Counted from the first letter of the stretch, positions 22,700 to 35,639 are shown. The stretch is DNA of 64,000 bases from Tenrec ecaudatus (GCF_050624435.1 NC_134546.1:41619501-41683500); one strand, 5' to 3'. Numbers and translations: made by a program. The notes: a model not told the origin generated them from the sequence alone.

Positions 22700-25079
22700 C
22701 CTTATAACAATAGTGATATGAAATATTTATCAGTGTAAGATTGACAGTTTGCTAAGCATAATATTCTCTAGTTTTCTCTATGTCTTATGGTGTTTAAGAG
22801 AGCTGTCATTTTTATTGATGCATAAAATTCCATAGTACGAATGTATGAGTGTGTTTATCCAATCCTTTATAATTGTGGGTTTTGATTGTTTCCCTCTTTT
22901 TGCTCTTATAGAAATTGCTGCAGTAAGCATAGATGTACATATATCTGTTTGTGTTATATATAAATTTTTAAAATAATTTTATTCAGGGCTCTTACAGCTC
23001 TTATAACTTTCCAAACCTCAATTGTATCAAGCATATTTGTACATATGTTGCCATCATAATTTTCTAAACATTGACTTTCTACATTAACCCTTGGTATCAG
23101 CTCCACTTTTTCCCTCCCTCCCCACCTTCCACCCCTTGATAAATTATAGATTATTATTATTTTCATATCTTACACGGACTGCTGTCTCCTTTCACCCATG
23201 TTTATGTTGCTCATCCCCCTGGGGGGGGCATGTTATGTGTCGATTATTGCAATCAGTTCCCCTTCCTCCTGTCCTACCTCCACCTTTTTCTCTACCCTCC
23301 TGGTATTGCTACTACCATTTCTGTCCCCGAGCGGTTTATCTGACAGGAATTCTTTGTGTTGTGAGCTGTGATCTGCACCATTGTACATACTCTGGTTTAG
23401 CCAGAGCTGAAAGGTAGGACTAGGGTCATGATAGTGGAGGGTGGGGAGGGGTGGGTGGCGAGGAAGAAGCCTCAAAGAACCAGAGGAAGGTTGCGTGTTT
23501 CATTGGTGCTATACTATGCCCTGGTTGATTCATTCCTTCTCTGTGATCCTTCTATGAGGGGAGAGATTTGGGGTCTCTGCTCTGACACCCCTTCTCAACA
23601 ATTTGCTTGTTTTGTTTGGGGATTTTTGGTGCCTAGTACATAATCCTGCCGACACCTCATGATCGCACAGGCTGGTGTGCTTCTTCCATGTGGGCTTTGT
23701 TGCTTCTGAGCTAGATGGCCGCTTTTTTATCTTCAAGCATTTCAGACCCCAGATGCTATATCTTTTGATCACTAGGCACCATCAGTTTTCTTCACCACAC
23801 TTGCTTATGCACCCGCTTTGTATTCAGTGACCATCTTGGGAGGGTATCACAGAATGCCAGCTTGTTAGAACAAAGTGTTCTTGTATTGAGGGAGGGCTTG
23901 AGCAGAGGCCCAAAGTCCACCCACTTCCTCAATTTATTGCCATATAAATATATGTACATAGGCCAATACCTCTACTTTTATGAATTAATACATTTACATA
24001 AGTGCACACCTATGTTTATACCTCTATCCATAGATTTGCCTCATATATCTTTGCTTTGTTTCCTTTTACCTTCCTCCTGCCCTCTAGCATGCCCGCCCTT
24101 CTTCTTCCTCTTAGTAATTCCTCTCAGCTAGATTCCTGTTACTCCAACACCCCTGGCATCTCTACATCCTTCTTGTTGTAGCTTTTAATTCCCTAGTTGT
24201 TTCCCTGTCTATGGCATTGTTTGCTCACCACTCCGTTTCCCCACCTCTTCCTCTCCCCAAGTCACTCTGGAACTGTTGGTCCCATTGCTTTCTCCATGGG
24301 CTTGCTTCCCCTGCCTATCTCTTAATTTTCTGATCAAACACCAGGAGCACCTGGCTAGTGACTCTACCTGGATGCCATCTTGACTTCTCCTATGTTATAT
24401 TCTTAATTCCTTTAGGGTATATGCCCACTAGAGACATTGTTGTATCACCAAGTACTTGGATTAGCTTTTGTTTATGAACGTATCATAATGCTTTCTATAC
24501 TGATTGTACATTCCTCCAGTTGCACCAGCAATGCCAAAACGTCCTCTCCATGTCCTCTATGCCATTTATTTTCTATTTTACTGAATTTTTCTAAAAGTGT
24601 CAGTGTGAAGTAATATCTAATCATTGGTTTATTTTGGGATTCTTTTATTGCTAATGATGGTGAACATTCTTTATATGATTGTTGGCTGTCTAGATGTTGT
24701 CTTTGGTAAATTGACTATTCATGTCTTGTGTTCATTTTTTGATGGGATTATTTGTATTTTTCTTGTAAAGATGTAGTTTTCAATAGATTTTGGAGATTAA
24801 CCTTTTATTTATGAGCTCAGATAGCCTCATATTTCTTCCACTGAGCAGTTGGTGGGTTTGAACCACCGACTTGGTTGTTTGCTGTTCACAGCTTACCAGA
24901 CAGTGCCACGAGGGCACCCTTATTTATGTATTATTACTGGATATTTTCCCCCTAGCTGTGGGTTCTCTGTTGACTCTCTCGATGAAATCCTTTGTTGTGT
25001 ATGAATGTCATGTTTTCAGTAGGTACCTATGCTTTATTTTGTCTTCTAGAGTGTGATTTTCATTAGGAAGTCGAGAGAG
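22700..25079 (-). mobile_element. L1 3' half: ORF2 end and 3' UTR, decayed
   Basis: Reverse-oriented L1 material. 22700-22960 resembles the ORF2/3' region of another L1 copy. 22965-24350 is the 3' UTR of the dominant L1 family (tcttataactttccaaacctc, ttgataaattatag, module cttccatgtgggctttgttgc). 24400-25079 is ORF2 3' coding sequence in reverse, without long frames. A short SINE interrupts it at 24814-24919, and a SPIN transposon follows at 25088. Confidence 0.7.
24814..24919 (-). repeat. Short AfroSINE (head only) inserted in L1
   Basis: A 106-bp reverse copy containing only the tRNA-like half: gcagttggtgggtttgaacc, accgacttggttgtttgctg, and a head reading cagtgccacgagggcaccc. It is flanked by 9-bp direct repeats TTATTTATG (24805-24813 and 24920-24928), so it is a genuine insertion, not a degraded full-length copy. 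Confidence 0.8.
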
Positions 25080-25087
25080 TTCTAACT

Positions 25088-25952
25088 CAGTGGCTCTCAA
25101 CCTATGAGTCCCGACCCCTTTTCAGATTGAATGACCCTTTCACAGGGGTTTCCTAAGACCATCAGAAAAACACATATTTTCTGATGATCTTAGGAACTGA
25201 GACACTGCTCCTCTATCAGTCCCAGGTGGGTCTGCCTACATGCAGACACGCCCACATATAAGTACCCAGCATGATGACATCATCACACCAACTCATCACA
25301 AAAAATTCATACACCCCATAGAAATTCAGGTGTATGTGACAGGGTTGGCGCCATAATGTACTTATGTGGACCAAGTCACACATGTGTAGAGAGCAGCTAC
25401 TGTGTAGAGAGCAGTTACTCTGTTAAAAAGCAGCTACTGTGTCGAAAGCAGCAGTATTGGAGGTAAAACAACACTTCATGAATTATAATTACTGGGTAAA
25501 TGTTGTGGAAGATGTTCTTCATTGTGCTCTTGAAAAGCCTGTCCCAAGAATTTCTGATCTGGTGAGAAAGAAGCTATCTCAACCTTCACACTGATGTTGG
25601 CTTTTTATGTATACTGTTGCAAAATGTAACAATGTAACTTACTGTTGGTATATTAAGACTGTTACCCATGCTACACCATGTTTCAAGGCAAAATTTATTT
25701 ATTTGTAATTTAGAAATAAATATTTCACAATATATAATTACATATTGTTTTTATGATTAATCACTATGCTTTAATTTTGTTCAGTTTGTAACAATGAAAA
25801 TTCATCCTGCATAACAGATTTACATGATGATTAATAACAGGAGCAAAATTACAGTTATGAAGTAGCAATGAAAATAATTTTATGGTTGGGGTCACCACAA
25901 CATGAGGAAGCGTATTAAAGGGTCTGAGCATTAGAAAGGTTGAGAACCACTG
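25088..25952. mobile_element. Longer SPIN hAT transposon, internally deleted
   Basis: An 865-bp element with inverted ends CAGTGGCTCTCAACCT and AGGTTGAGAACCACTG and flanking octamers TTCTAACT (25080-25087) and TTCTCACC (25953-25960), matching at 6 of 8. The left part has the SPIN 5' region (gtttcctaagaccatcag, gatgacatcatcacacca). A short plus-strand frame near 25500-25590 reads HCALEKPVPRISDLV then RKKLSQPSH and a stop, resembling the C-terminus of hAT transposases. The right part matches the short SPIN copies (tgaagtagcaatgaaaat). It cannot encode an active transposase. Confidence 0.9.
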
Positions 25953-25960
25953 TTCTCACC

Positions 25961-26860
25961 ATATTCACCTCTCAATTACATTTTAGCCTTAAAGCACTAC
26001 CTTTGAGACATTTCCATGCCTGGTACCACATCCCTTTTGATTCTTTAATGATATATCCTTGAACTTCTCATTTTCTTTCCTGGTATGCCTTTCTCCTCTA
26101 AATACTAGAATTTCATTGAATATAAACTCTATACTCCCTGTACATACTCTCCCAAGGCAATTTTATCTGCTCCCTTAGTTTCAGATAGTAGGCATATGTT
26201 GATGTTTCTGAATATATATACCAGTTAATATTCTACTTGTGAATTTCAGACCCTAATAATCAGTGGTTCATTTAAACTCAACATTTTGATAACCCATAGG
26301 TATCAAAACTAAAATGAATTTACCAACTTAATTTAATTGTTTATTTTACCTAACTTGTTTCAACTTTATTTTAAATGTTCATTACCCTGGTAGTTTTTCT
26401 TATCTTAGGCACTGAATCCTTCACTTTGCCTGTTGTTCAAACTAGGAACTTTGGCGTCTCCCTGGTTCCTTTCCCATCAATGTCTTGTCCTCTCAAGTCT
26501 ACCTTTTACACAGACTTCAATCAGTCTACTTCTCATCTGCTACCACTTTAGTTTAAGTCAATGTAGTACCTCTTTAGGCAACTGCAAGAATTTCCCATTT
26601 TTTCCATGATCATTTTTCCAGCACTAACTTTTAGAAATGCCAATAAGTTTGTGATTTCCTTCTTCAAACCCTTTCACGATTTCCCATTACACCTAGGATA
26701 AAGAGAGAATATTGGATAGCTTGATATACAGGGAAAGCTAGCCATTGCCTTAGTTTATCTCACATCTAACCAGTGTTCTTCCTGTGTTATGCTCTGTATT
26801 GCAAGAAGGATCAATCTTGCAGATTTATTTCCAAGTTACCATCTAATCAGTCAACTTCAA
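25961..26860. other. Intronic stretch, nothing recognised
   Basis: AT-rich sequence without a gene or repeat that I can name. It may be old LINE material. Confidence 0.4.
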
Positions 26861-26864
26861 ATTT

Positions 26865-27695
26865 CGTTCAGGGCATGATCACTGAAGACAAAATTGGTGC
26901 ATAAGCAAATGTGGTAAAAAATAAAAAGCTGATGGTGCTCGGCTATTAAAAGACATGCCATCTGAGGTTTTAAAGGCTTGAAGATAATCAAGTGGCCATC
27001 TAGCTGGGAAGTGACAAAGCCCACATGGAAGAAGTACATCAGCTTGTGTAATCACAAGGTGTCAATGAGATCAAGTAGCAGGTATTAGAAGACCCCAAAC
27101 AATCATATTATGGGAACTGGGAACAAAAGGGGGGTGGGGCATAGTGGCAACCTGTCACAAGGAAGTGACAAGCCAGCCAGGATACAGTAAAGCACCGATG
27201 AAACACACATTATTCCTCTGGTTTTTAATGCCACCTCCCTGCACTATCATGACCCCAGTTCTACCTTACTGATCGGGCTAGATCAGAGTTTGTACTCTGG
27301 TACAGATAAGAGCACTTGACATACGGAATCCAGGACAGATAAACCCCTCAGGAACAATAATGGGAATAACAATATCATGAAGGCATGGAATTTATTGCAA
27401 TGATCAACGTTTAACACCCCCTTCCCTCTGGCTGATGAACAATAGAAACATGCGTGAAGGGAGACAGTGAATGGTATAAGATATGAATATAATTTATGAT
27501 TTATAAATGGTTAATGATGGTGGGAGGGTGGGGGAAAGGGAGAAATGAGAAGCTGATACCAATGGATCAAATAGAAAGTGTTTTGAAAAGGCTGATGGCA
27601 GCATAAGTACAAATGTGCTTTACATAATGGATGTATGGATTTTTTTAAGAAGTGTAAGAGCCTCCAATAAAATTTTTTATTAAAATAAAAAAAGT
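26865..27695 (+). mobile_element. L1 3' UTR, sense copy
   Basis: Plus-oriented 3' end of the dominant L1 family. It contains one module (gatcactgaagacaaaattg, tggccatctagctgggaag, cccacatggaagaagtaca), then aatccaggacagataaaccc, and a terminus with atggatgtatggat and ccaataaaattt followed by an A-rich tail. Confidence 0.8.
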
Positions 27696-27899
27696 AGTTC
27701 AAGGAATGGTGGGCATTGGCAAGAGATTGGAGGGTGGACAAGAATGAGTTAGGATATTCTCCTCCATTATCTGCCACACTCGGTAACTGAATCTTCTCTG
27801 GGACTCCAGCTCTTACTAGAACAGATCTGCTGAGGTTATAGCTTCTATCATTTGCTTAAGTTTCTAGGTTCCAGTTGCTTTTCAAGTCCCAAGTTGCCT

Positions 27900-28185
27900 T
27901 TGTTAGGTGCCATTCAGCCAGTTCCAACCCATAGTGACACTAAGTATAACAGAATGGAACACTGCCCCGCCTCCTCCATCCTTCACAAGTGTTCCTATGC
28001 CTGAGCCCATTGTTGGCAGTCACTGCATCAATCCATCTCATTGAGGACTTCCTCTTTTTCACCACTCCTCTACCTTTCCCAGCACTGATCTCTCCTTACA
28101 ACATGTCTAAAGTAAGTGAAATAAAATCTCCCTATGCTTGCTAAGGAACATTCTAGCTATACTTTTTCCGACTCTTAAGATTACC
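27900..28185 (-). mobile_element. RTE/BovB-type LINE 3' fragment
   Basis: The plus strand reads ttgttaggtgccattcagcc and gttccaacccatagtgacac at the RTE 3' end, followed by cctgagcccattgttggcag and cattgaggacttcctctttt, the same order as in the copy at 3560. Confidence 0.75.
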
Positions 28186-28242
28186 TGCTATTGTTGTTGA
28201 TACTTTGTTTGATATTTAGGAACACTTACAGTTTTAGAGAAA

Positions 28243-28455
28243 AGAGCCATCAGGTGACGCAGTAGTAAAGTGATCAACTGCTAAATAAAAGATGGGCCAT
28301 GAGAGCTCATCAGCTACTCCAAGGGAGAAAGTTGTGGCCATCGGTTTCCATAAGATTACAACCTTAGAAACTCTATGGGATGGGTCTACTCTGTCCTACG
28401 GGATCACTGTGAGTCAGAATCAACTCAACAGCATTGGGCTGTTTATTTCATTTTG
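28243..28455 (+). repeat. AfroSINE-type SINE, nearly full length
   Basis: Head gagccatcaggtgacgcagt, tRNA-like region, then ggccatcggtttccataaga, tgggatgggtctactctgtc, and the shared tail ctgtgagtcagaatcaactc and aacagcattgggctg, with a T-rich end. Confidence 0.85.
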
Positions 28456-28569
28456 GTTTTTTTTTGTGTCCTTACTAAGAGACATGTCCTAAAATCTTCC
28501 ACTATGCTTTGGATTTGCATGTTTCTTCTTTGAGAATTGTCAATTTTTACTTTTTATATATTTTAAAGT

Positions 28570-28770
28570 TAAGAGTTTTACTGACTTATAATTTACATAT
28601 AACACAATTTAATGGTTTACCCATATTAAAAAGAATTGCTGAGAACACCATCACAATCCATCAGAAACACCATCACAATTTTAGAACATTTTCTTCATTC
28701 TTGTATTCATTATCATTAACTCCCCATTTCCTAACAACCTCCCCTGCCATAGCACTAAAAATTATTAATC
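28570..28770 (-). mobile_element. Old L1 3' end (L1M-like), tentative
   Basis: Blocks such as ttactgacttataatttac, aatttaatggtttacccata and cacaattttagaacattttc resemble the reverse complement of ancient mammalian L1M 3' ends. This is based on recollection only. Confidence 0.45.
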
Positions 28771-29187
28771 TAGCTACTATCTCTATAGATTGATCTATCT
28801 TGGATTTGATATGGAGAAAAACATATCAGAATAATTCCAACAATAACAAAATATAACATCAAAAAACCTCAACTGAAAAGAAAGAAAATAAACACTAGAA
28901 CAAATTGAAAATAGGTGAAAAGGGAGAACAATGATAAGGTGTTCAGTTTAAACCTAACTATATCTGCATTAATCCTCTTTCCAATTTTTCGGTCTTCCAG
29001 TACTTTAATCATTTGCATTTTCCTAGAGGTTTCACTTTAGAAACACTAGCCATTCTGATACTAATCATACAAGCTGATTACAATTTCTATGCCTTTGCAA
29101 TATTGGCTTTATTTGGGGGGTGATTATCTTACCTATTTCTCCTGTGAGTATACTTAGAAATGGGATTTCTGGTCCATAAGTAAAACA

Positions 29188-29362
29188 CCAACCCCCCTAC
29201 TACCGAGTCATTTCTGACTTAGAGCAACCCGGTAAGACAGAACAGGGCTGCCCCGGAAGCAGACTCCTATGTCCTTCCCCTACATAGCGTTTAGTTGGTT
29301 CAAATTCATTACCTTTCAGTTCAGAGCCAAGCTCTCTTACCACTGTGTCACCAAGGCTCCTG
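29188..29362 (-). repeat. AfroSINE-type SINE
   Basis: A reverse copy: taccgagtcatttctgactt and agagcaacccggtaagacag at the 3' side, head ccactgtgtcaccaaggctcc-like at the right. Confidence 0.75.
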
Positions 29363-30267
29363 TGCTGTGCTGATCTATAGAAGGTATGCATATATTCAAC
29401 TTCAGTTGATACTGCCAGGGTGCATTGCAAATATTCCACACCACATACACAGCAATACCTATGATTACTAGTTGTTCCACATACAAATTGAGGTAATAAT
29501 TTCATATAGCTATAGATAGTAATTACTGATAGCTGTAAAATTCTAAAATTTAGAATTTTAGTATCTTCATGTGTGTGTGTTTAATCTAATAACACTTTGT
29601 TTCTAGCCTTTTAGAAATTCTTTCTCAGTCTCTTTGTGTTAATTTCTCATTTTCTATTTGACCTGTAAGTACTGAAATTTTCATGGTTTCAACCATTGAA
29701 TGCTTTTCTCTATTTATTTCTCCATAGGGGTTCTTATTCAGTCCTATGACACAAATAATATCTACAAGCTGACAGCTCCCATATTTTAATCTTCAGAATG
29801 CTCTGTTGTCCTGAATCCCCAAATCTTATAGTTTTCTGCCTTCTTACAACCTCTACTTGGATGTCCAATAAGAATGTTAAATATTATATATAAAAAATTG
29901 AGCTCCAGATCTCCCTAAAAACCTGGTCCATCTGAAGTCTTTGAAGGTGTTCATGGGAACATGTCACCTTTCTCTCTCACACCACATATCCAAACCCTCA
30001 GTAAAGCTTTTTGACTCTACCTTCTATTCATCTCCAGAATCTAACTGTTTCTCAAGATAGACATTGATATCATCAGTGATAAAATAACTTGTGTTTCAAG
30101 GTCTCCTTTCTGCTTTCTTCATTTGAATTTAGAATCTGGTCCAAGATTCCCTGTCCTTTGCTGAACCTTCAGTCTAGGATGTGGGATGACCCTGCTTTTC
30201 TGGGAGGCTCACTTTATGCTTCTTAATGCGATACACACTGAGATGCAGACCTTATTGGAATCCCCCA

Positions 30268-30400
30268 GGTACCTCTGCAGGAGGAACGTAAGGCTGCCTA
30301 TCCATAAAGATAAAACGTCTTGGAAACCTGAAGGTGCACTTCTGCCATGTACTTATAAGGTTGCTATGAGTTGAAATCTACTCAATGGCAGTGACTTTGT
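30268..30400 (+). repeat. AfroSINE 3' part
   Basis: A plus-oriented body (acgtcttggaaacctgaagg) and the shared tail ggttgctatgagttgaaatc, tactcaatggcagtgacttt. The head is missing. Confidence 0.65.
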
Positions 30401-31274
30401 CTCTATTGTTCCAGAACTTCCCCAATTTCTTCTCTTTTCCAGGAGCTCTTCCTAGTGTCTCTCTGCAGATGTACATTTTTCTGACCAATTCTGCAACTGT
30501 CACTTGCTATGTTCTCTGTGACAAATTTGTCATGTCACCTGGCATTTTTCCCTCCCCCTATGTCCCCACTCCCCAAATGTAGAAGGGGAAAAAATAGCAG
30601 CCCACCCACCTGCTTTATCAAAAACAGTTCAAGGTTCCCTCCAAATAATTAAATAAAACAATTCCTTAGGATCCATGTAAACCAAGGCAATCATTACCTG
30701 TCAAACATGTTTTATAATGTAAAGCAATACAAAGTATAATGATTTTTATTTTTTTCTTTATCACGCAAATTTCTACCCTCCAGTTTAGAATTAATTACAT
30801 GTTTCTTAAAGGAAATGCATTGAACATTCTATGGGATATCATATTATTATTACTTTATGTACTCTGTGGTGGGTTAAAGATACCTGGAAATTTTGTATGT
30901 TCTTTCTATTAAAGATTTATTTATTTTCCAAATTGGATCCAGGTTGAACTGTGATGACTTTGTCTAGTACTGTATGGTGGGAAGGCTGTTATGTCCATTC
31001 CGGAGCTAGATTTTAATAGCGCCATCAAAGTTTTACCTCTATATTTAGAGCCCTGAATTTCCAAGAAAGAAGTTTGACATTCAGAAGTTACCATGCTGGA
31101 AAAAGTCCAAACCATAAAAAAAGATCCTGGAGGATGAGATGTGACCTGTGTTGGGCGAGGGTGAGGAGGGACAAAGGGCATCAGGGAATCTAACATGCGA
31201 GTGAGTAGGGTAGCTTGGAAGTAGGTCCCTACACCCAGACCCTTGCGTTCACATCCCATGGATCAGAGCTATTG

Positions 31275-32650
31275 GGCTGTCAGGTTCATCAAGTTGATTT
31301 CATCTTCTCTCGATCCTATGCACGAAGGAAGTATACATTGCTTGGACTAGTGTCATCTAAACAACCTTTGTTATGCTTGAACCCATTGTTTTGGCCACTC
31401 TGTCAATCCATCTTGTCCAGTATCTTCCTGTTTTTCAATGACTTTGTACTTTATCAAGCATGATATCCTTTCCCTAGGGCTTGTATCTCCTGCCTTCAAG
31501 TCCAAAGGAGATGAGATCAAGTCTTAGCATTCTTGCTTCCAAGGAGCATTCTGATTGTATTTTATTCTTTCAAGACAGATTTGTTTGTTCTTCTGGCAGT
31601 CCATGGTACTTTCAGTATTATTTACCAATAATATAACTTAAAGACATAAATTCAGTTCTTCCATTTATTTTTATATCCAGTTTCCTTGTCCGATTTGGAT
31701 TTTATTATTTACAATCCTTGATCACACAAGCTGATATGCTTCTTCTATGTGGGCTGAGTTGACGCCTCACTTAGATAGCTACTTATTTGAAGGCAAGTCC
31801 TTAATATTACAGGTGCTATTATTTCCTATAGCCAGGCATCACCTAGTTCCTTCACTATACTTTGCTATCACACTCTTATCTTCAGTTCTCCAGTTTTTGT
31901 TTGTCATTGTTCAGCGATTGCATACATATGAGGTGAAAGAAGATACCACAGCTCGGGTCAGGCACACCTTCATCTTTGCTCCTCAACATTTTAAAGAGGT
32001 CTGTTGTACCAAATTTTCACGGTGCAATTCTGCATTAGATTTCTTAACTACTGCTTTCTTGCATGTTAATTGTGGATCCAAGTAAAAGCAATCCATGCCA
32101 ATTTAAATATTTTTTTCCTGTTTATCATGATGTTATCTATGGTCCAGTTGTGAGGATTTGGTTTTATTTACTTTGACTTTCACTCCACTAAAGGCTGAAG
32201 TCCTTGATATTCATCAGCTAGAGGTGCAAGTCCTCTTCAAGGTTGTGGTGCCATCTGCATATTGAAGGTTGTTAATAAGCCCTTCTTCAATCATGACGCT
32301 GCATTCTCTTCATATAACCCAGCATCTCAGATAGTTTGTTTAGCATGCAAATTGAATAGGGATGGTGAGTGGATGCAACCCTTACACACACCTTTCTTGA
32401 TTCTAAACCATGCAGTGTTCCTGTGTTCTATTGGATTGACTGCCTGTTGGTCTATTTACAGACTCCACAAGAGCACAAAGAAGTGTTCTCGAATTCTTTT
32501 CTTCTCCATCATCTTCATAACACACACAATCAATTGCCTTTGCATAGTCAATAAAATACAAAAAAAAGTCTTGCTGGTATTCTCTGCTTTAAGCCAAGAT
32601 CATTCTGGTATTAGCAATCATATCAGAGAAGAGCCACTCAAATTTCTGAA
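31275..32650 (-). mobile_element. RTE/BovB-type LINE, decayed, interrupted by an L1 module
   Basis: It follows the same order of blocks as the copy at 3560 (cagtccatggtactttcagt, attgtggatccaagtaaaag, gttatctatggtccagttgt, tctggtattctctgctttaa). At about 31680-31890 it carries a reverse-oriented L1 3' UTR module (cttcttctatgtgggctgag, tagccaggcatcacctag). The polymerase frames are destroyed. Confidence 0.7.
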
Positions 32651-32844
32651 ATAGAATAAAGCAAAATGGAATAGATGTGTTAAACTACTAAATTTGAATA
32701 TGGTTTGTTAGACAGCAATAAGGGACCAGAGCAGATTACTATTGAGGTCTCTTTAATTCCTTCATTTTATTTTAAACAGTTTGTATAGGTATTTGTACTT
32801 GAAAGTCTATATACTTGTGATTGTTCCTGTGTCTGTCATAACAA

Positions 32845-32912
32845 GTAACAAAACAAGTAACATAACATAACATGCCATAACATAACATAACAAGGCATAA
32901 CATAACACGAAA
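32845..32912. repeat. (ACATA)n pentanucleotide-like repeat
   Basis: Repeated cataa/acata units interrupted by gcc and gg. It is a simple repeat of about 65 bp. Confidence 0.85.
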
Positions 32913-35260
32913 AGTTAACTGGGCGGGTTAAGACAACATAAATATATTTTCTCGTGGTTCAGGAAATCAAGAGTTTGAACTCAGTATGTTCAGAGGATCA
33001 TGATTCCTACAGGCAGATAGGTGTTTCTTGGCTTGTGGCTACATAATTTCAGTCCCCATCCACATCTTCACGTAGCCACCTACCCTCTGTATCGATCCCT
33101 GTGCCTTCTGTTAATTTCTTGTAAGGACACCAACCATTTTGGGTTAGTGGTCAACCACTCCAGCAGAATATCATGTAGCTTCACGAGTTATGTCTGCAAA
33201 GACACTGTTTCCAAATAGGGTCACATTAACCACACTAAATATTCAAACTTGAATCTATAGTTCTAGGGAACACAAATCAGTCCATAACATCTAACAAGAT
33301 TTCAACGTTTTTGTTGTTTTTTTTGTATACTTTCTGCCTTTCTTGTGACTTACTATATTTTGCTTTTTGTACAAGCTTCTTATATTTGCAATCTTTCTCT
33401 CCTTGAAAGCAGAGGTCTCCTTGCATACTGTGTACAGCAAGCACGCACACAATTGTTGTGGCCTAAACCATGCTGCGGAGTGACAGTAAAGAAGGATTGA
33501 GAAGTAGATAGTCATCCCAGGAAACTGTGATGTCCTCTGACCTCCAGCAATTACAAAGCATCTTGTACTTGTGTTATCTCTTCTTTCTCCCCCCCCCACA
33601 ATGTTTGATCTTTCATGCATATTTGTTTCGCCTCCTCAGGCAGACGTCAGACACCCGAAGAGCAGGAATTACTAATATACTTTTGTGTTCTGCATTGCAT
33701 CAGACACAGAGCTGGACCCCAGAAACCTACTCAGCAGATGGTTGTCTGATGAGCAAAGATGGTCCAACTAGCAATACAATGAGAGAATGGCATAGTATTA
33801 AAGGAGAGTTGAGTCAACAGGAAGACCAATACAAGTCAGACTGAGAGAAAATGTGGATTTAAAGGAGCTTCAGCAACACTGTGCTTCTGTGGAGGCAATT
33901 ATATGTGCCCAAGACTATCAAAGGCACCAAGGATGGGAGCAGCCTGTGCAAAGTTTACAGGGATATAGACACATGTTAGGAAACACATAGAATAATTTTG
34001 GGGCAGAACGACTGGAATGCGTTAGATTAGAACGCCTGCTTGGGATGCTTGGTGCCTTTCTATCTGCTCAGGCCTCAGGAGCTGGCTTGTATTTTCAGAT
34101 TGCCCCTTATCGCAGCTACAGAACACATGTGCTTCTGTCATTTGCAGTAGGTGACTTTGTTGTTTCCAGCTAAAGCAGTTTGTTGGTGTCTTGGGAGCCA
34201 CATGTTCTGCTGGTGAAGATTGAAGGGAGGGAGGGATAGGTAAGAGAAAAGTGCAAAGTCTCTTCGAATTCAACACAGCAGCAGAATCTTCACTGCAATT
34301 GGCTCCTGGTGATAGACAAGGAAGATATAAATCTTTGTAGTGATATTGTTTAAAGTTTACTGGATATTTGCTAGAGTGACCCAACATGGAACTTGTCAAG
34401 ACTTGTAAATTTTAGATTGGTGGAAAGCAGTGTTTCTCTGCTATCTCCAAAGAATAAGAACAATCATAGAAATGTATGTCACCAAGAGTAAAGATAAGAT
34501 ATATGGGTACTCACACAATGTGTGATTAAAAATCTAACTGCACCATTGTTCCCATTTTTGGAATTTATCCCCTTATGTGTACACTCACACACACACACAC
34601 ACATACACGTAACACCCTGGTTAAGCTTCCTCGTGGCCTAAAATCCTAATGCTCTCTATTATTTCCTTTCTAACAGCACTCTCCATTGGTAGAGAGCAAA
34701 TGTCCCTAGTGGGAGTAACAAATTATGACATTATTAGTTATTCACAACTTCATGGAAGGAGATGGTTATTGAGATGATTGTGTAAAAGTGGCCTCGGAGA
34801 GAGCCCCAGAATACAAAGTCACAGTGAGTGATGTTTCCATGGATTATTCTGGGTAACCATCATTTGAAGAATAAAGGGAACAATGAGATGGGATTAGATC
34901 ATTGAATCTTGGAAGTCAGGTAGAAAAGTTTTGAATTTATTTGAGTATAAAAGTGATTTATTGAAAGCTGTATTTTTATTTTATAAGTTTTAGAAAGGTG
35001 GTGGCCACTGCACATTCTCAATAAATAGTTGCTAAGGTTATGGGAACGAGAAATGAATTTAAGGTCAGAAAGAATGAAGTGTTTCTTATAGTAATTGAGG
35101 CGAAATATGCTAAAACTCCATGATCTCACTCACACTATCACGTTCCCTGTTAAAAAATCACTGTGTCATACAATGACAAGGATTTATTTATTGTCTGTAT
35201 ATTATTAATCTTCTGTGTTACCACAGTCTTACGTGAACATTTCTGCTGTCGTACTTTTTT
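32913..35260. other. Intronic stretch, nothing recognised
   Basis: No gene. A short (AC)n lies near 34588-34605. The 105- to 125-codon frames here (33527-33844, 34022-34399) match no family I know. Confidence 0.5.
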
Positions 35261-35639
35261 ACTGGGCAGCAATTTCTCTCCATGAACTAGGGCCACTAAA
35301 GATCAAACTCAACTCAATAGCAGTGGGCTTGGTTGTGGGCTTTTTCCTCGCCCACATCATAGCACCACATGAATAGCAGGTCCTCATTAAGCAATAACAA
35401 ATAATATTGTTATTGTATAAATAATATGTTATAATAATATATAGCATATAGCCCTATATCTTTAATGAGTAGTTGACAATGTTTTTGTCATTGGGAGGCT
35501 GAACTAATCTGACAAAGGGGAAGGCGGGTTTTTGTGCTATTTTAAATCCTTGTCTTCAAGGTTTTGCTCATGACTATAGTCTTTTCTTTACAGCTATCTC
35601 TTTGGTTGACATCCCGAGACATACTTTATACTAGTAGCG

